In this document: positions 1 through 5,610 of the stretch, piece by piece
Layout of the letters: each line of letters begins with the position of its first letter
Position numbering within the stretch: the stretch's first letter is position 1
NCBI GenBank assembly: GCA_016214925.1
Contig: JACRMO010000029.1
Span: 1 to 6,748 of the forward strand
Source of the DNA: Gammaproteobacteria bacterium
GTDB taxonomy: Bacteria > Pseudomonadota > Gammaproteobacteria > Thiohalobacterales > Thiohalobacteraceae
Direction: 5' to 3'
Length of the DNA stretch: 6,748 nucleotides
Notes under the pieces: model-generated
The model's input: the letters and a program-made list of their open reading frames with translations, nothing else
Database searches by the model: none
What the model was told of the DNA's origin: nothing
Translations under genes and position numbers: made by a program

Positions 1-1209
1 ACCGTGCGCAGCTTGTGTCTGTCCATCGCCATTATCGACGCGATGGGCCAAGGCGCACAGAAGGCACGGCTCGCGGAACATATGGCGCGGTCGTTTCATG
101 CCGCGGTGCAGGCGCGTTCGTTTGCCATTAAACGCCACGATACTTCGCCCGAGGAGGTGTTCATCGCCACCTTGTTGTGCAATATCGGCGATCTCGCCTT
201 TTGGGGTTTGAAAAGCGATGCCGCGCCCAAACTGAATGAAGCCTTGCAGCGCCCCGGCGTCAACCGCGCACAGGCCGAGCGCGAGGTGTTGGGATTCGAA
301 TTGGATGAATTGAGTTTGGGTCTGGTGCGCAAATGGCAGCTGGGCTCACTGTTGGAGAATACCCTGGAGAACAAGGGCGACAGCAACCCGCGCGTGAGCA
401 GTGTTCGCATGGCGCATGAGCTGGCACTCAAGGCCGAGCAAGGCTGGGATTCGCCCGAGGTCAAACAATTCCTGGTGCGGATGTCCGAAGCCCTGTATTT
501 ACCGCTGAAGGACGTCACTAAACTGGTGCATGAGAATGCCAGCGAGGCTGCGAAGGCGGCGCAGTATTTCGGCGCGGGTGCCGCGGCCGAACGCATCCCA
601 TTACCGGATTCACAACGCAAAGCGTCGGAGCACCGTCCCGGCGCCGTGCTGCGGGCCGACGATGCCAAACCGAAATTCATCGTGCCCGATCCCATGTTGC
701 AGCTCACCATCCTGCGTGAATTGTCGGGGATGCTGGATGGGCAGCACGACATCAATCTGCTATTGGAAATGGTCCTGGAAGGTATCTCCCGCGGCATCGG
801 CATGGATCGCGCCCTGTTCGCCATGCTCAATCCCGAACGCACGCGCCTGCGCGCACGCTACGCGCTGGGTTGGGACAAGGACGACATGCGCGAGAAATTC
901 CTCTTCGACATCTCGCCGCTCAAGGCGAACATCTTCAGTCATGCACTGGAGGCGCGGCAGCCGCTGTGGTTTGGCGGCCCGGGCGCCGATCCACGCCTCG
1001 CCAAGCTGATGACGTCGGTGGTGCTTGAACTGACCGGTGACGCGCAGTTCTTTGTGATGCCGGTGGAGATTAATGGCCGCTCCATCGGATTGTTCTACGC
1101 CGACCGCAAATCGAGCGAACGCAGCCTGGACGAGGATTCCTACATGGCGTTCCGTCACTTCTGTCAACAGGCCAATCTGGCCCTGGCGCAATCGCGCCGC
1201 GGGCGCTGA
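1..1209 (+). CDS. HDOD-GAF domain signalling protein (5' end outside window)
   Basis: The frame is open from the first base of the window and ends at TGA 1207-1209, so the gene is 5'-truncated by the window edge; the GTG at 4 is just an internal Val codon or an accidental start. Counting from that GTG, residues 1-190 resemble the C-terminal part of an HDOD domain: an alpha-helical stretch with 'EEVFIATLLCNIGDLAFWGL' at 50-69, where the HD-phosphohydrolase equivalent would be HDxG. Its missing catalytic His-Asp is normal for HDOD. A polar linker (about 195-225) leads to a GAF domain at about 230-395, with 'LLLEMVLEGISRGIGMDRAL' (252-271) and the closing 'GRSIGLFYADR' (358-368). HDOD-GAF proteins are cytoplasmic signalling or regulatory proteins with mostly unknown ligands. 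The product is probably a regulator without enzymatic output; its partner is not identifiable here. Confidence 0.85.
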   Translation, partial: TVRSLCLSIAIIDAMGQGAQKARLAEHMARSFHAAVQARSFAIKRHDTSPEEVFIATLLCNIGDLAFWGLKSDAAPKLNEALQRPGVNRAQAEREVLGFELDELSLGLVRKWQLGSLLENTLENKGDSNPRVSSVRMAHELALKAEQGWDSPEVKQFLVRMSEALYLPLKDVTKLVHENASEAAKAAQYFGAGAAAERIPLPDSQRKASEHRPGAVLRADDAKPKFIVPDPMLQLTILRELSGMLDGQHDINLLLEMVLEGISRGIGMDRALFAMLNPERTRLRARYALGWDKDDMREKFLFDISPLKANIFSHALEARQPLWFGGPGADPRLAKLMTSVVLELTGDAQFFVMPVEINGRSIGLFYADRKSSERSLDEDSYMAFRHFCQQANLALAQSRRGR

Positions 1210-1228
1210 CAGCCTGATTTTAAGAATT

Positions 1229-1357
1229 CGTCACACCGGCGAATGCCGGTGCCCAGTTTTTTGAAAGCCCTGGATGTCTCCCTTCGCTCGCCCTTCGGGC
1301 CGCCCTTGTGGGCGTTCAATGCGCAAGCGCTTTTGTCCGGCATGCGCCGGAATGACG
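1229..1357. repeat. MITE-like repeat with terminal inverted repeats
   Basis: A 21 bp sequence at 1229-1249 (starting CGTCACACCGGCG) is repeated in inverted orientation at 1337-1357 (reverse complement starting CGTCATTCCGGCG), with 18 of 21 positions identical. Each terminus is itself a small CCGGC...GCCGG dyad. The interior holds two adjacent hairpins, GCCC-TTC-GGGC (1290-1300) and CGCCC-TTGT-GGGCG (1301-1314), and the palindrome AAGCGCTT (1325-1332). There is no coding capacity. The layout matches the small non-autonomous intergenic elements with 'GTCATTCCGGC'-type ends that are widespread in proteobacterial genomes. It sits between the regulator gene and the hydrolase gene and could help to end transcription of the former. 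Confidence 0.7.
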
Positions 1358-1391
1358 AGATGCGAGTTATTCCAGGCACCCTTAAATCTCC

Positions 1392-1401
1392 TGCATAATA
1401 T
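1392..1401 (+). promoter_or_regulatory. Possible -10 promoter element for the dienelactone hydrolase gene
   Basis: TGCATAATAT contains CATAAT at 1394-1399, one mismatch from TATAAT, about 70 bp before the hydrolase ATG. The best -35 at suitable spacing is the poor TTCCAG at 1370-1375 (18 bp spacer). It is the most AT-rich spot between the repeat element and the gene. The call rests on this motif alone. Confidence 0.25.
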
Positions 1402-1471
1402 CCGCTCTCGCATGTCGGAACAGGCTCTGGCATGCTAACCAGCGTCGAGCTTGCCGTTCAGGGAGAACATC

Positions 1472-2260
1472 ATGTCGCATCGTCTCGCAGGTCTGTCACT
1501 GATCCTCATCGCGTCCGTCGCGCACGCGGAACTCAAAACCCAAGTCATCGAATATCCGGTAGGCAGCACGCGCATGACCGGCTATCTCGCCTATGACGAT
1601 GCCATCGTCGGGCCGCGTCCCGGTGTGCTGGTTGTGCACGAGTGGTGGGGGCATAACGCCTATGCGCGCAAACGCGCCGAGATGCTCGCGCAACTCGGCT
1701 ATACCGCCTTCGCGCTGGACATGTACGGCGACGGCAAGGTTGCCGATCATCCGGATAACGCCATGGCCTTCATGCAGGCCGTGACCAACAACCTGCCCGA
1801 GGCCGAGCGTCGCTTCACAGCGGCGCGCGCGGTGCTGGAACAGCAGCCCAGCGTGGATAAACAGCACATCGCCGCCATCGGCTATTGCTTCGGCGGTGGC
1901 ATGGTGTTGCACATGGCGCGCGCCGGCATGGATCTGGATGGAGTCGTGAGTTTCCATGGCGCGCTCGGCACGCAGAGTCCGGCGCGCGCGGGGCAGGTCA
2001 AGGCGCGCGTGCTGGTGTTCAACGGCGCGGACGATGTCATGGTACCGCCAGAACAGGTGCAGGCGTTCGAACAGGAGATGCGCGCCGCCAATGCCTACCT
2101 CGAACTGGTGAACTATTCCGGCGTCAAACACAGCTTCACCAATCCCGACGCTGACGATTTCGCCAAACGCTTCAATATGCCGTTGGCCTACAACGCGCAG
2201 GCGGATGCAGCCTCGTGGGCGCGTATGCAGACGTTCCTGAAATCCGCGTTTGCGCAGTGA
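1472..2260 (+). CDS. Dienelactone hydrolase family protein, predicted exported
   Basis: The product is an alpha/beta-hydrolase of the dienelactone hydrolase (DLH) family, 262 residues. I chose ATG 1472 over the in-frame TTG at 1451 because AGGGAG (1460-1465) lies 6 nt before it and because it opens a clean signal peptide, 'MSHRLAGLSLILIASVAHA' with cleavage likely after residue 19. The TTG start would destroy the ribosome site logic. Family marks in order: 'GVLVVHEWWG' (51-60) with the DLH Glu57; the nucleophile elbow 'GYCFGGG' with Cys139; 'NGADDVMV' with the acid Asp187 or Asp188; 'GVKHSFTNP' with His220. The Cys-Asp-His triad is therefore complete. Classical DLH opens the lactone ring of dienelactones in chlorocatechol breakdown, but the export signal and lack of catabolic neighbours make a general periplasmic esterase or lactonase more likely here. 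The true substrate is unknown. Confidence 0.93.
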   Translation: MSHRLAGLSLILIASVAHAELKTQVIEYPVGSTRMTGYLAYDDAIVGPRPGVLVVHEWWGHNAYARKRAEMLAQLGYTAFALDMYGDGKVADHPDNAMAFMQAVTNNLPEAERRFTAARAVLEQQPSVDKQHIAAIGYCFGGGMVLHMARAGMDLDGVVSFHGALGTQSPARAGQVKARVLVFNGADDVMVPPEQVQAFEQEMRAANAYLELVNYSGVKHSFTNPDADDFAKRFNMPLAYNAQADAASWARMQTFLKSAFAQ

Positions 2261-2270
2261 GGTCGCTTAG

Positions 2271-2337
2271 TGTAGGAGCGGGCGCTGCCCGCGAATATTT
2301 TCGCCACAGTCGCTCGCGGCCAGCGGCCGCTCCCACA
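2271..2337. repeat. REP doublet (two inverted REP units, BIME-like)
   Basis: A 24 bp unit at 2271-2294 (TGTAGGAGCGGG...) is followed, in inverted orientation, by a second at 2314-2337 (reverse complement TGTGGGAGCGGC...). They match at 21 of 24 positions. Each folds by itself into a GCGG(G/C)-CGCTG-(C/G)CCGC hairpin with a GGAG-like foot, the plan of pseudomonad-type REP sequences. Two of the three differences fall on facing stem positions and keep the base pair. The doublet lies 10 bp after the hydrolase stop, a usual REP place, and may stabilise mRNA ends or block read-through into the next gene. There is no RAYT transposase in the window. Confidence 0.85.
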
Positions 2338-2419
2338 GGTGCGGAGGCGTCATTCATGCCCGTGACCCGAGCCGATTGTTTTGCGCATACCGCGTACGTT
2401 GCGACACAGGGAGATAACC

Positions 2420-2824
2420 GTGTCCACCGATAATGAACTGCGCACCGTCGAGCCCATGCAGTCCGCCTTGACGGTCGCGCACATCGTCTATGCCTTGCAT
2501 GCCACGGCGATCGTGCTGGGGATCACTGGCGCCCCGACCGTGATCGGCAGCTTTGTCGGGAGTCTGCCCTCGATCGTCGCCGTCATCCTGAACTATGCGA
2601 AGCGCGGTGATGCGCGCGGCACCTGGCTGGCATCGCATTACCGCTGGCAGATCCGCACCTTCTGGTTTGCCTTGTTATGGCTGATCGTTGCGGTGGTGCT
2701 GATCCTGACGCTGGTGGGCGTGCCCATCGGTTTTGTCATGCTGGCCGCCGTCACTGTCTGGCTGATCTATCGCATCGCGCGCGGCTGGCTGAATCTGATC
2801 GATAAGCAACCCATGCCGAATTGA
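2420..2824 (+). CDS. Small integral membrane protein, COG3671/DUF4870-like
   Basis: The product is 134 residues from GTG 2420, chosen because AGGGAG (2408-2413) stands 6 nt upstream; the upstream in-frame ATG at 2381 has no such site and would add a 13-residue unlike-family extension. The polar N-terminus (about 1-14) is followed by hydrophobic segments at about 16-37 and 40-57, a conserved-looking polar loop 'NYAKRGDARGTW' with 'SHYRWQIRTFW' after it, and two closely spaced hydrophobic stretches at about 81-118, ending in a short basic/polar tail. The 'KR.D.RGTW..SH.RWQIRTFW' signature is the one I associate with the uncharacterised COG3671 membrane proteins, related to DUF4870. Function is unknown. 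The gene lies 31 bp upstream of the next CDS in the same direction, so the two are probably co-transcribed. Confidence 0.82.
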   Translation: MSTDNELRTVEPMQSALTVAHIVYALHATAIVLGITGAPTVIGSFVGSLPSIVAVILNYAKRGDARGTWLASHYRWQIRTFWFALLWLIVAVVLILTLVGVPIGFVMLAAVTVWLIYRIARGWLNLIDKQPMPN

Positions 2825-2855
2825 ACTGCGGCCTGTCTCGAACACGGAGGACATC

Positions 2856-3218
2856 ATGCCAGTCAAAACCTCAGCACAAGCACGCGTCGCGTCGCCGGCC
2901 AGGGCGAAGCCCACGGCAGCGGCGCGCATGACTGCGTTGGAGAAACAGGTGAAACTGCTGCGCGGCAAGCTCGATGCAGCGCTCGCGCGCTTAGCGGTAT
3001 TGGAACACTGTGTCGCGGTTGCGCCGGATGGCTCGGTCACGATTGCTGCGGACAGTAACGTCCATATCTCCGCCGGCGCCACAGTGACGATCGCCGCCGC
3101 GCAAATACGCCTCGATGCAGGCATCGTGCGCGCCTCGGGCGTGGTGACCTGCGATGTGCTCCAGGCGAATTCCGTTGTTGCGGCTTCCTACACGCCCGGG
3201 GCCGGGAATATTGCCTGA
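2856..3218 (+). CDS. Hypothetical protein with coiled coil and beta-repeat (spike-tip-like) C-terminus
   Basis: The product is 120 residues from ATG 2856, with CGGAGG (2845-2850) 5 nt upstream. Residues 1-25 are basic and Ala-rich, probably disordered. Residues 26-50 ('MTALEKQVKLLRGKLDAALA' and on) form a heptad-like amphipathic helix typical of a trimeric coiled coil. Residues 56-112 show alternating hydrophobic short strands ('GSVTIAADSNVHISAGATVT', 'IRLDAGIVRASGVV') ending in 'SYTPGAGN'. This order, coiled coil then beta-solenoid-like repeat, recalls the C-terminal tips of phage baseplate spike and VgrG-type proteins and small orphan proteins of the same pattern. There is no signal peptide, and no phage or secretion gene lies nearby. 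It may be a self-trimerising protein; the function is not known. It is probably in an operon with the upstream membrane-protein gene. Confidence 0.72.
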   Translation: MPVKTSAQARVASPARAKPTAAARMTALEKQVKLLRGKLDAALARLAVLEHCVAVAPDGSVTIAADSNVHISAGATVTIAAAQIRLDAGIVRASGVVTCDVLQANSVVAASYTPGAGNIA

Positions 3219-3531
3219 GGTGATGCAGGCGTTGTGTACGTGATGAGCGAATGGCCGGTCTGCATTGACTACGGACCTTTGATGTCAGTTGGTCTGGTGG
3301 CTGCTTTCGACCGAGAGCAGGCTTTCAGCGAAAGAAGATTTCAGAATGTAGTCACAGCCGAGTTCGGCCAGTTCCTGCCGTTCGTTTGGTCGCCGAGCAG
3401 GCCATTCGACTGGCAGCTTCGCTCAGAAAGCGGCCCCATAGCGTATTGGGGCTAATCGGCCTTGCTGACCGTAGCACAAAGCCTGAAGTAGGCGTGTCTA
3501 AATGTCTGCTTTCAGAATATCTAAATGGAAC
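3219..3531. other. Gene-poor stretch, no supported coding region
   Basis: Open frames here (for instance plus 3234-3455 and minus 3352-3555) show no family resemblance and unnatural composition. The stretch looks less GC-rich than the flanking genes. It holds small dyads: CTTTC-AGC-GAAAG (3322-3334) and GCCCCA...TGGGGC (3433-3452). Neither is followed by a T-run. It appears to be decayed DNA joined to the broken hemoglobin remnant at about 3532. Confidence 0.55.
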
Positions 3532-3650
3532 TCGATGCTGCCAAAAGCGGGCCAATTGCGTATCTTCTCGAACACGGGGAACAGATCGTTGACGACCGCG
3601 GCTATGCCGTAGTAACTGCCAAGTCGTTCAGATAGAGTTTTCGTGCTCAT
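3532..3650 (-). pseudogene. Truncated-hemoglobin gene remnant (frameshifted, 3' end lost)
   Basis: On the minus strand, ATG at 3650 opens 'MSTKTL' followed by 'SERLGSYYGIAAVVNDL' (through 3582), which closely matches the N-terminus of bacterial truncated (2-on-2) hemoglobins of the 'TLYERLGGYDGIAAVVDDL' kind. From 3579 the match continues in another frame as 'PRVREDTQLARFWQHR' (to 3532), the family's 'LPRL..DPQLARFWQHR' segment. Joining the two needs one extra base between 3582 and 3579, so a single-base deletion is inferred. After WQHR the family similarity stops and unrelated sequence follows, so roughly two thirds of a usual ~120-residue globin, including the proximal heme His, is missing. 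Intact members bind heme and handle O2 or NO. The remnant lies 84 bp downstream of the DUF2182 gene in the same orientation and may once have belonged to that operon. Confidence 0.75.
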
Positions 3651-3689
3651 CTCTGTACTCTTTCTGGCGTGCCCACAGCCGTTAACACG

Positions 3690-3723
3690 AAAAAATGGTC
3701 CACCTGCGCGTGCGTCTGAGGTG
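3690..3723 (-). terminator. Weak candidate terminator after the DUF2182 gene
   Basis: On the minus strand, CACCT (3723-3719) can pair with AGGTG (3705-3701), and a run of six T follows at 3695-3690 after a 5 nt gap. The stem is only 5 bp with a long loop, so it would be weak. It begins 11 bp after the DUF2182 stop codon and lies before the hemoglobin remnant. Confidence 0.25.
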
Positions 3724-3734
3724 ATGGCAGGCAC

Positions 3735-4445
3735 TCATGTCAGGGGGGGCCTCGCTATCCACATCCAGATACCCCATGTAATCAGCGCCAGGCTGCTGGC
3801 ACGAGTCATCCAGCGACCCTGCGGCAGGGTTTTTTCCAACAACACAAAGGCCGTAAGCAGGGCGAGCCACAGCAGGTTCATCACGCCGACGACAAACAGG
3901 ATGAGCATCAACATCCAGCAACATCCTGTGCAGAAAAGACCATGCCGTAAGCCCATGACAAGCGCGCCACTGGCGCCGTCACGCCATTCAGTAAGAAGGA
4001 ATCCGAGCGGTGAGCGACAGCGCATAAGGCAGGCCTCCTTCGCCGGGGTCCACTGATAAATTCCTGCCGCGACCAATAGCGCACCGCCAAGCAGCGGGTT
4101 GGTGCCGACCATCATGGGCGAAATCAACATGGTGTTATGCAAGGCCCACTGGATCAGCGTGGCCGCCAGGCTGAAGCCTGTCCAGACCAAGAGATAGCCG
4201 AGCAGAAACAGGCTACCGGCAACCATCGGTCGGCCGTGGCCATGGCGTTCTTTCTGGATGCGCGCGAACAGCAGAACCATAGGACTGGCAGAGGGGGCCA
4301 TCATGCCGACCATCATGACGGTCCACATGCTGAAGATTATGGCCAGATCGCGCACACCCCAGTCCAGCATGCCGGGCATCGCCATGTCCACCAAGTCCAT
4401 GTGGTCCATGGCCCAGGACTGATAGACCAGGTAGAACCACGCCAT
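3735..4445 (-). CDS. DUF2182 family predicted metal-binding integral membrane protein (start uncertain)
   Basis: The product is 236 residues from ATG 4445, ending at TGA 3737-3735. Family signatures: a Met-rich first part, 'MDHMDLVDMAMPGM' (13-26) and 'WTVMMVGMMAPSASPM' (41-56); 'QWTPAKEACLMRCRSPLGFL' (131-150) with Cys139 and Cys143; 'RHGLFCTGCCWMLM' (167-180) with His168, Cys172, Cys175 and Cys176; and 'LLEKTLPQG' (202-210). About six hydrophobic segments place it in the inner membrane. Met, His and Cys clusters are why the family (COG5486) is described as putatively metal-binding; no transport or enzymatic activity is established to my knowledge. The start is doubtful: the frame remains open to TAG 4505-4503, and codons 4502-4446 encode 'IENGGLAAALGLITL', the first half of the first membrane helix, yet hold no ATG, GTG or TTG. 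The gene follows the DUF1326 gene directly and is surely in its operon. Confidence 0.88.
   Translation of the reverse strand: MAWFYLVYQSWAMDHMDLVDMAMPGMLDWGVRDLAIIFSMWTVMMVGMMAPSASPMVLLFARIQKERHGHGRPMVAGSLFLLGYLLVWTGFSLAATLIQWALHNTMLISPMMVGTNPLLGGALLVAAGIYQWTPAKEACLMRCRSPLGFLLTEWRDGASGALVMGLRHGLFCTGCCWMLMLILFVVGVMNLLWLALLTAFVLLEKTLPQGRWMTRASSLALITWGIWMWIARPPLT
3816..3835 (+). terminator. Terminator-like hairpin, antisense inside the DUF2182 gene
   Basis: ACCCTG (3816-3821), loop CGG, CAGGGT (3825-3830), then TTTTT (3831-3835): a perfect 6 bp stem with a U-tract on the plus strand only. On the coding (minus) strand it spells 'KTLPQG', a conserved-looking family segment, so the structure may be accidental. 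If active it would stop antisense transcription entering from the left. Confidence 0.3.
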
Positions 4446-4509
4446 CAGGGTGATAAGTCCCAGAGCGGCCGCCAGCCCCCCGTTCTCTATGAGCGTTCGA
4501 TACTAACCG

Positions 4510-5112
4510 TCAGGCTTGGTAGCTAAATGGGGAGTAGAAGCCATTTTTTTTCGTAACCTCAACATTGAAGCCGTGATCACGGTAATTCAGCCGCTTGGAT
4601 TGGCATACCACTGCGGGATAACCGGGCACTGCCGTGAACGGCACGTTGGATAACGTGACATCTTTTCCGTCCTGGCCCACCAGCGCCTCAATTTCCATAT
4701 CTGCCACGTTTGGGATGGACAAGGAACGCTGCTTGCCATCGGAACGGTACTCAATGCCCGCACTCTTGACGCCAACAACCTCACCGATCAGCGGGCTCAG
4801 GGCCGCAAGATGGCCGCCAGCACCCCCGGAGAAGATCTTGGTCAAGGCCTCTTGTTGTTTTGCGTCTGCACGTTCATCCACATACAGGACAACTCGCCAT
4901 TTTGTCTGCAGCATATGCCCCGGCGAGTGGGCAAAAAGCGCAGCATTGAAGCCATCCAGCGGGGTGCCGTCAAAACTTCCGTGATCGACATGCCAGCCGA
5001 TCAGGGCATTGCACTCGCCGTCAGTGGGCGGGCCTGTGAAGACGCATGGGCAAACCACTTCGCAAGTGCACGACTCAAAGTAAGTTCCTGTTACCTTCCA
5101 TTGGGTATCCAT
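4510..5112 (-). CDS. DUF1326 domain-containing protein
   Basis: The product is 200 residues from ATG 5112 to TGA 4512-4510. I preferred this ATG over the in-frame GTG at 5121 because the strong AGGAGG (5128-5123) is 10 nt before the ATG but just 1 nt before the GTG. DUF1326 marks: 'WKVTGTYFESCTCEVVCPC' (5-23) with the CxCxxxCxC cluster at Cys15, 17, 21 and 23; a further Cys34 in 'GECNALIGWHVDHGSFDG'; Cys170; and the ending 'NGFYSPFSYQA'. There is no signal peptide or membrane segment, so it is predicted to be cytoplasmic. The function of the family is unknown. The four-Cys N-terminal cluster looks suited to metal or redox chemistry. It is followed by the DUF2182 gene with at most 64 bp between, an association I recall from other proteobacteria, which suggests a two-component unit of a soluble Cys protein plus a membrane partner. 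Confidence 0.9.
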   Translation of the reverse strand: MDTQWKVTGTYFESCTCEVVCPCVFTGPPTDGECNALIGWHVDHGSFDGTPLDGFNAALFAHSPGHMLQTKWRVVLYVDERADAKQQEALTKIFSGGAGGHLAALSPLIGEVVGVKSAGIEYRSDGKQRSLSIPNVADMEIEALVGQDGKDVTLSNVPFTAVPGYPAVVCQSKRLNYRDHGFNVEVTKKNGFYSPFSYQA

Positions 5113-5122
5113 GATGTCCACA

Positions 5123-5128
5123 CCTCCT
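5123..5128 (-). promoter_or_regulatory. Strong ribosome binding site that sets the DUF1326 start
   Basis: AGGAGG on the minus strand is the best Shine-Dalgarno match in the window. Its distance (10 nt to ATG 5112, 1 nt to GTG 5121) decides for the ATG. Confidence 0.75.
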
Positions 5129-5307
5129 TAGCAGTTGTTGTTCACCGCCATTAAACCCGGCGGGCGAAGTCATATTGGACAGTGCAAAGGACCCTCCTTC
5201 TCCAAAGTTCCCGACCAACACGCTCAACAATAGGCAATCTTCTCGATTTGTCTATCAGTTATCCGGTATGGGTAACACTTCAGGCGGACAGGATCAGTAG
5301 TATTTTC

Positions 5308-5325
5308 CCGTTTCGAGAGAAACGG
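5308..5325. other. Perfect 7 bp hairpin with GAGA tetraloop
   Basis: CCGTTTC (5308-5314), loop GAGA, GAAACGG (5319-5325). Read on the plus strand the loop is of the stable GNRA class. No U-tract follows on either strand, so it is not a standard terminator. Confidence 0.5.
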
Positions 5326-5582
5326 ACACTGGTAAACGCCGGCAATCAGGTCAAGCCGAGTGACGGCTCCGGCCGACGTGCGGTCTGTCAGCCTCCGCGT
5401 TAGATGGCTGCTCAACTCGAATACCTGCCGTTGAATTGTCGAGGAGACAAATGACTGCAACGGGTCGGTGGCAGTCCTTTAGATAGTTCTAATATTCGCG
5501 ATGCACGACTTCTGCTTATCGCCGGAAACAGCCTATGTACCTCTCTGACGCCAAAGCCCGCTATCTCGGTCTTCCTGACTTT

Positions 5583-5610
5583 AAGCCAGATATGTCGGAG
5601 CATCTGGCTT
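5583..5610. other. Perfect 9 bp inverted repeat downstream of the VOC gene
   Basis: AAGCCAGAT (5583-5591) and ATCTGGCTT (5602-5610) surround a 10 nt loop. It lies about 38 bp past the VOC stop codon (minus strand), where a transcript end would be expected, but no T-run follows on either strand. It could be a factor-dependent end, an RNA-stabilising structure or a protein site. Confidence 0.45.

Noticed and set aside
96..842. Long minus-strand open frame (248 codons), and minus 760-1191
   Set aside because: Shadows of the HDOD-GAF gene; Ser/Arg-rich or low-complexity translation with no family resemblance.
1496..2131. Minus-strand open frame of 211 codons
   Set aside because: Lies opposite the hydrolase gene with its complete catalytic triad; its His/Arg-rich product has no recognisable domain.
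3234..3455. Plus-strand open frame of 73 codons
   Set aside because: No ribosome site, no family resemblance; lies in the decayed stretch.
3523..3636. Plus-strand frame beginning MELDAAKSGPIAYLLEHGE
   Set aside because: Looks protein-like, but it is exactly opposite the hemoglobin remnant, whose family match on the minus strand is more specific.
5451..5486. Mini-frame MTATGRWQSFR with GAGGAG in front
   Set aside because: Good ribosome site, but only 11 codons and no continuation recognised in other frames; could be the start of a lost gene.
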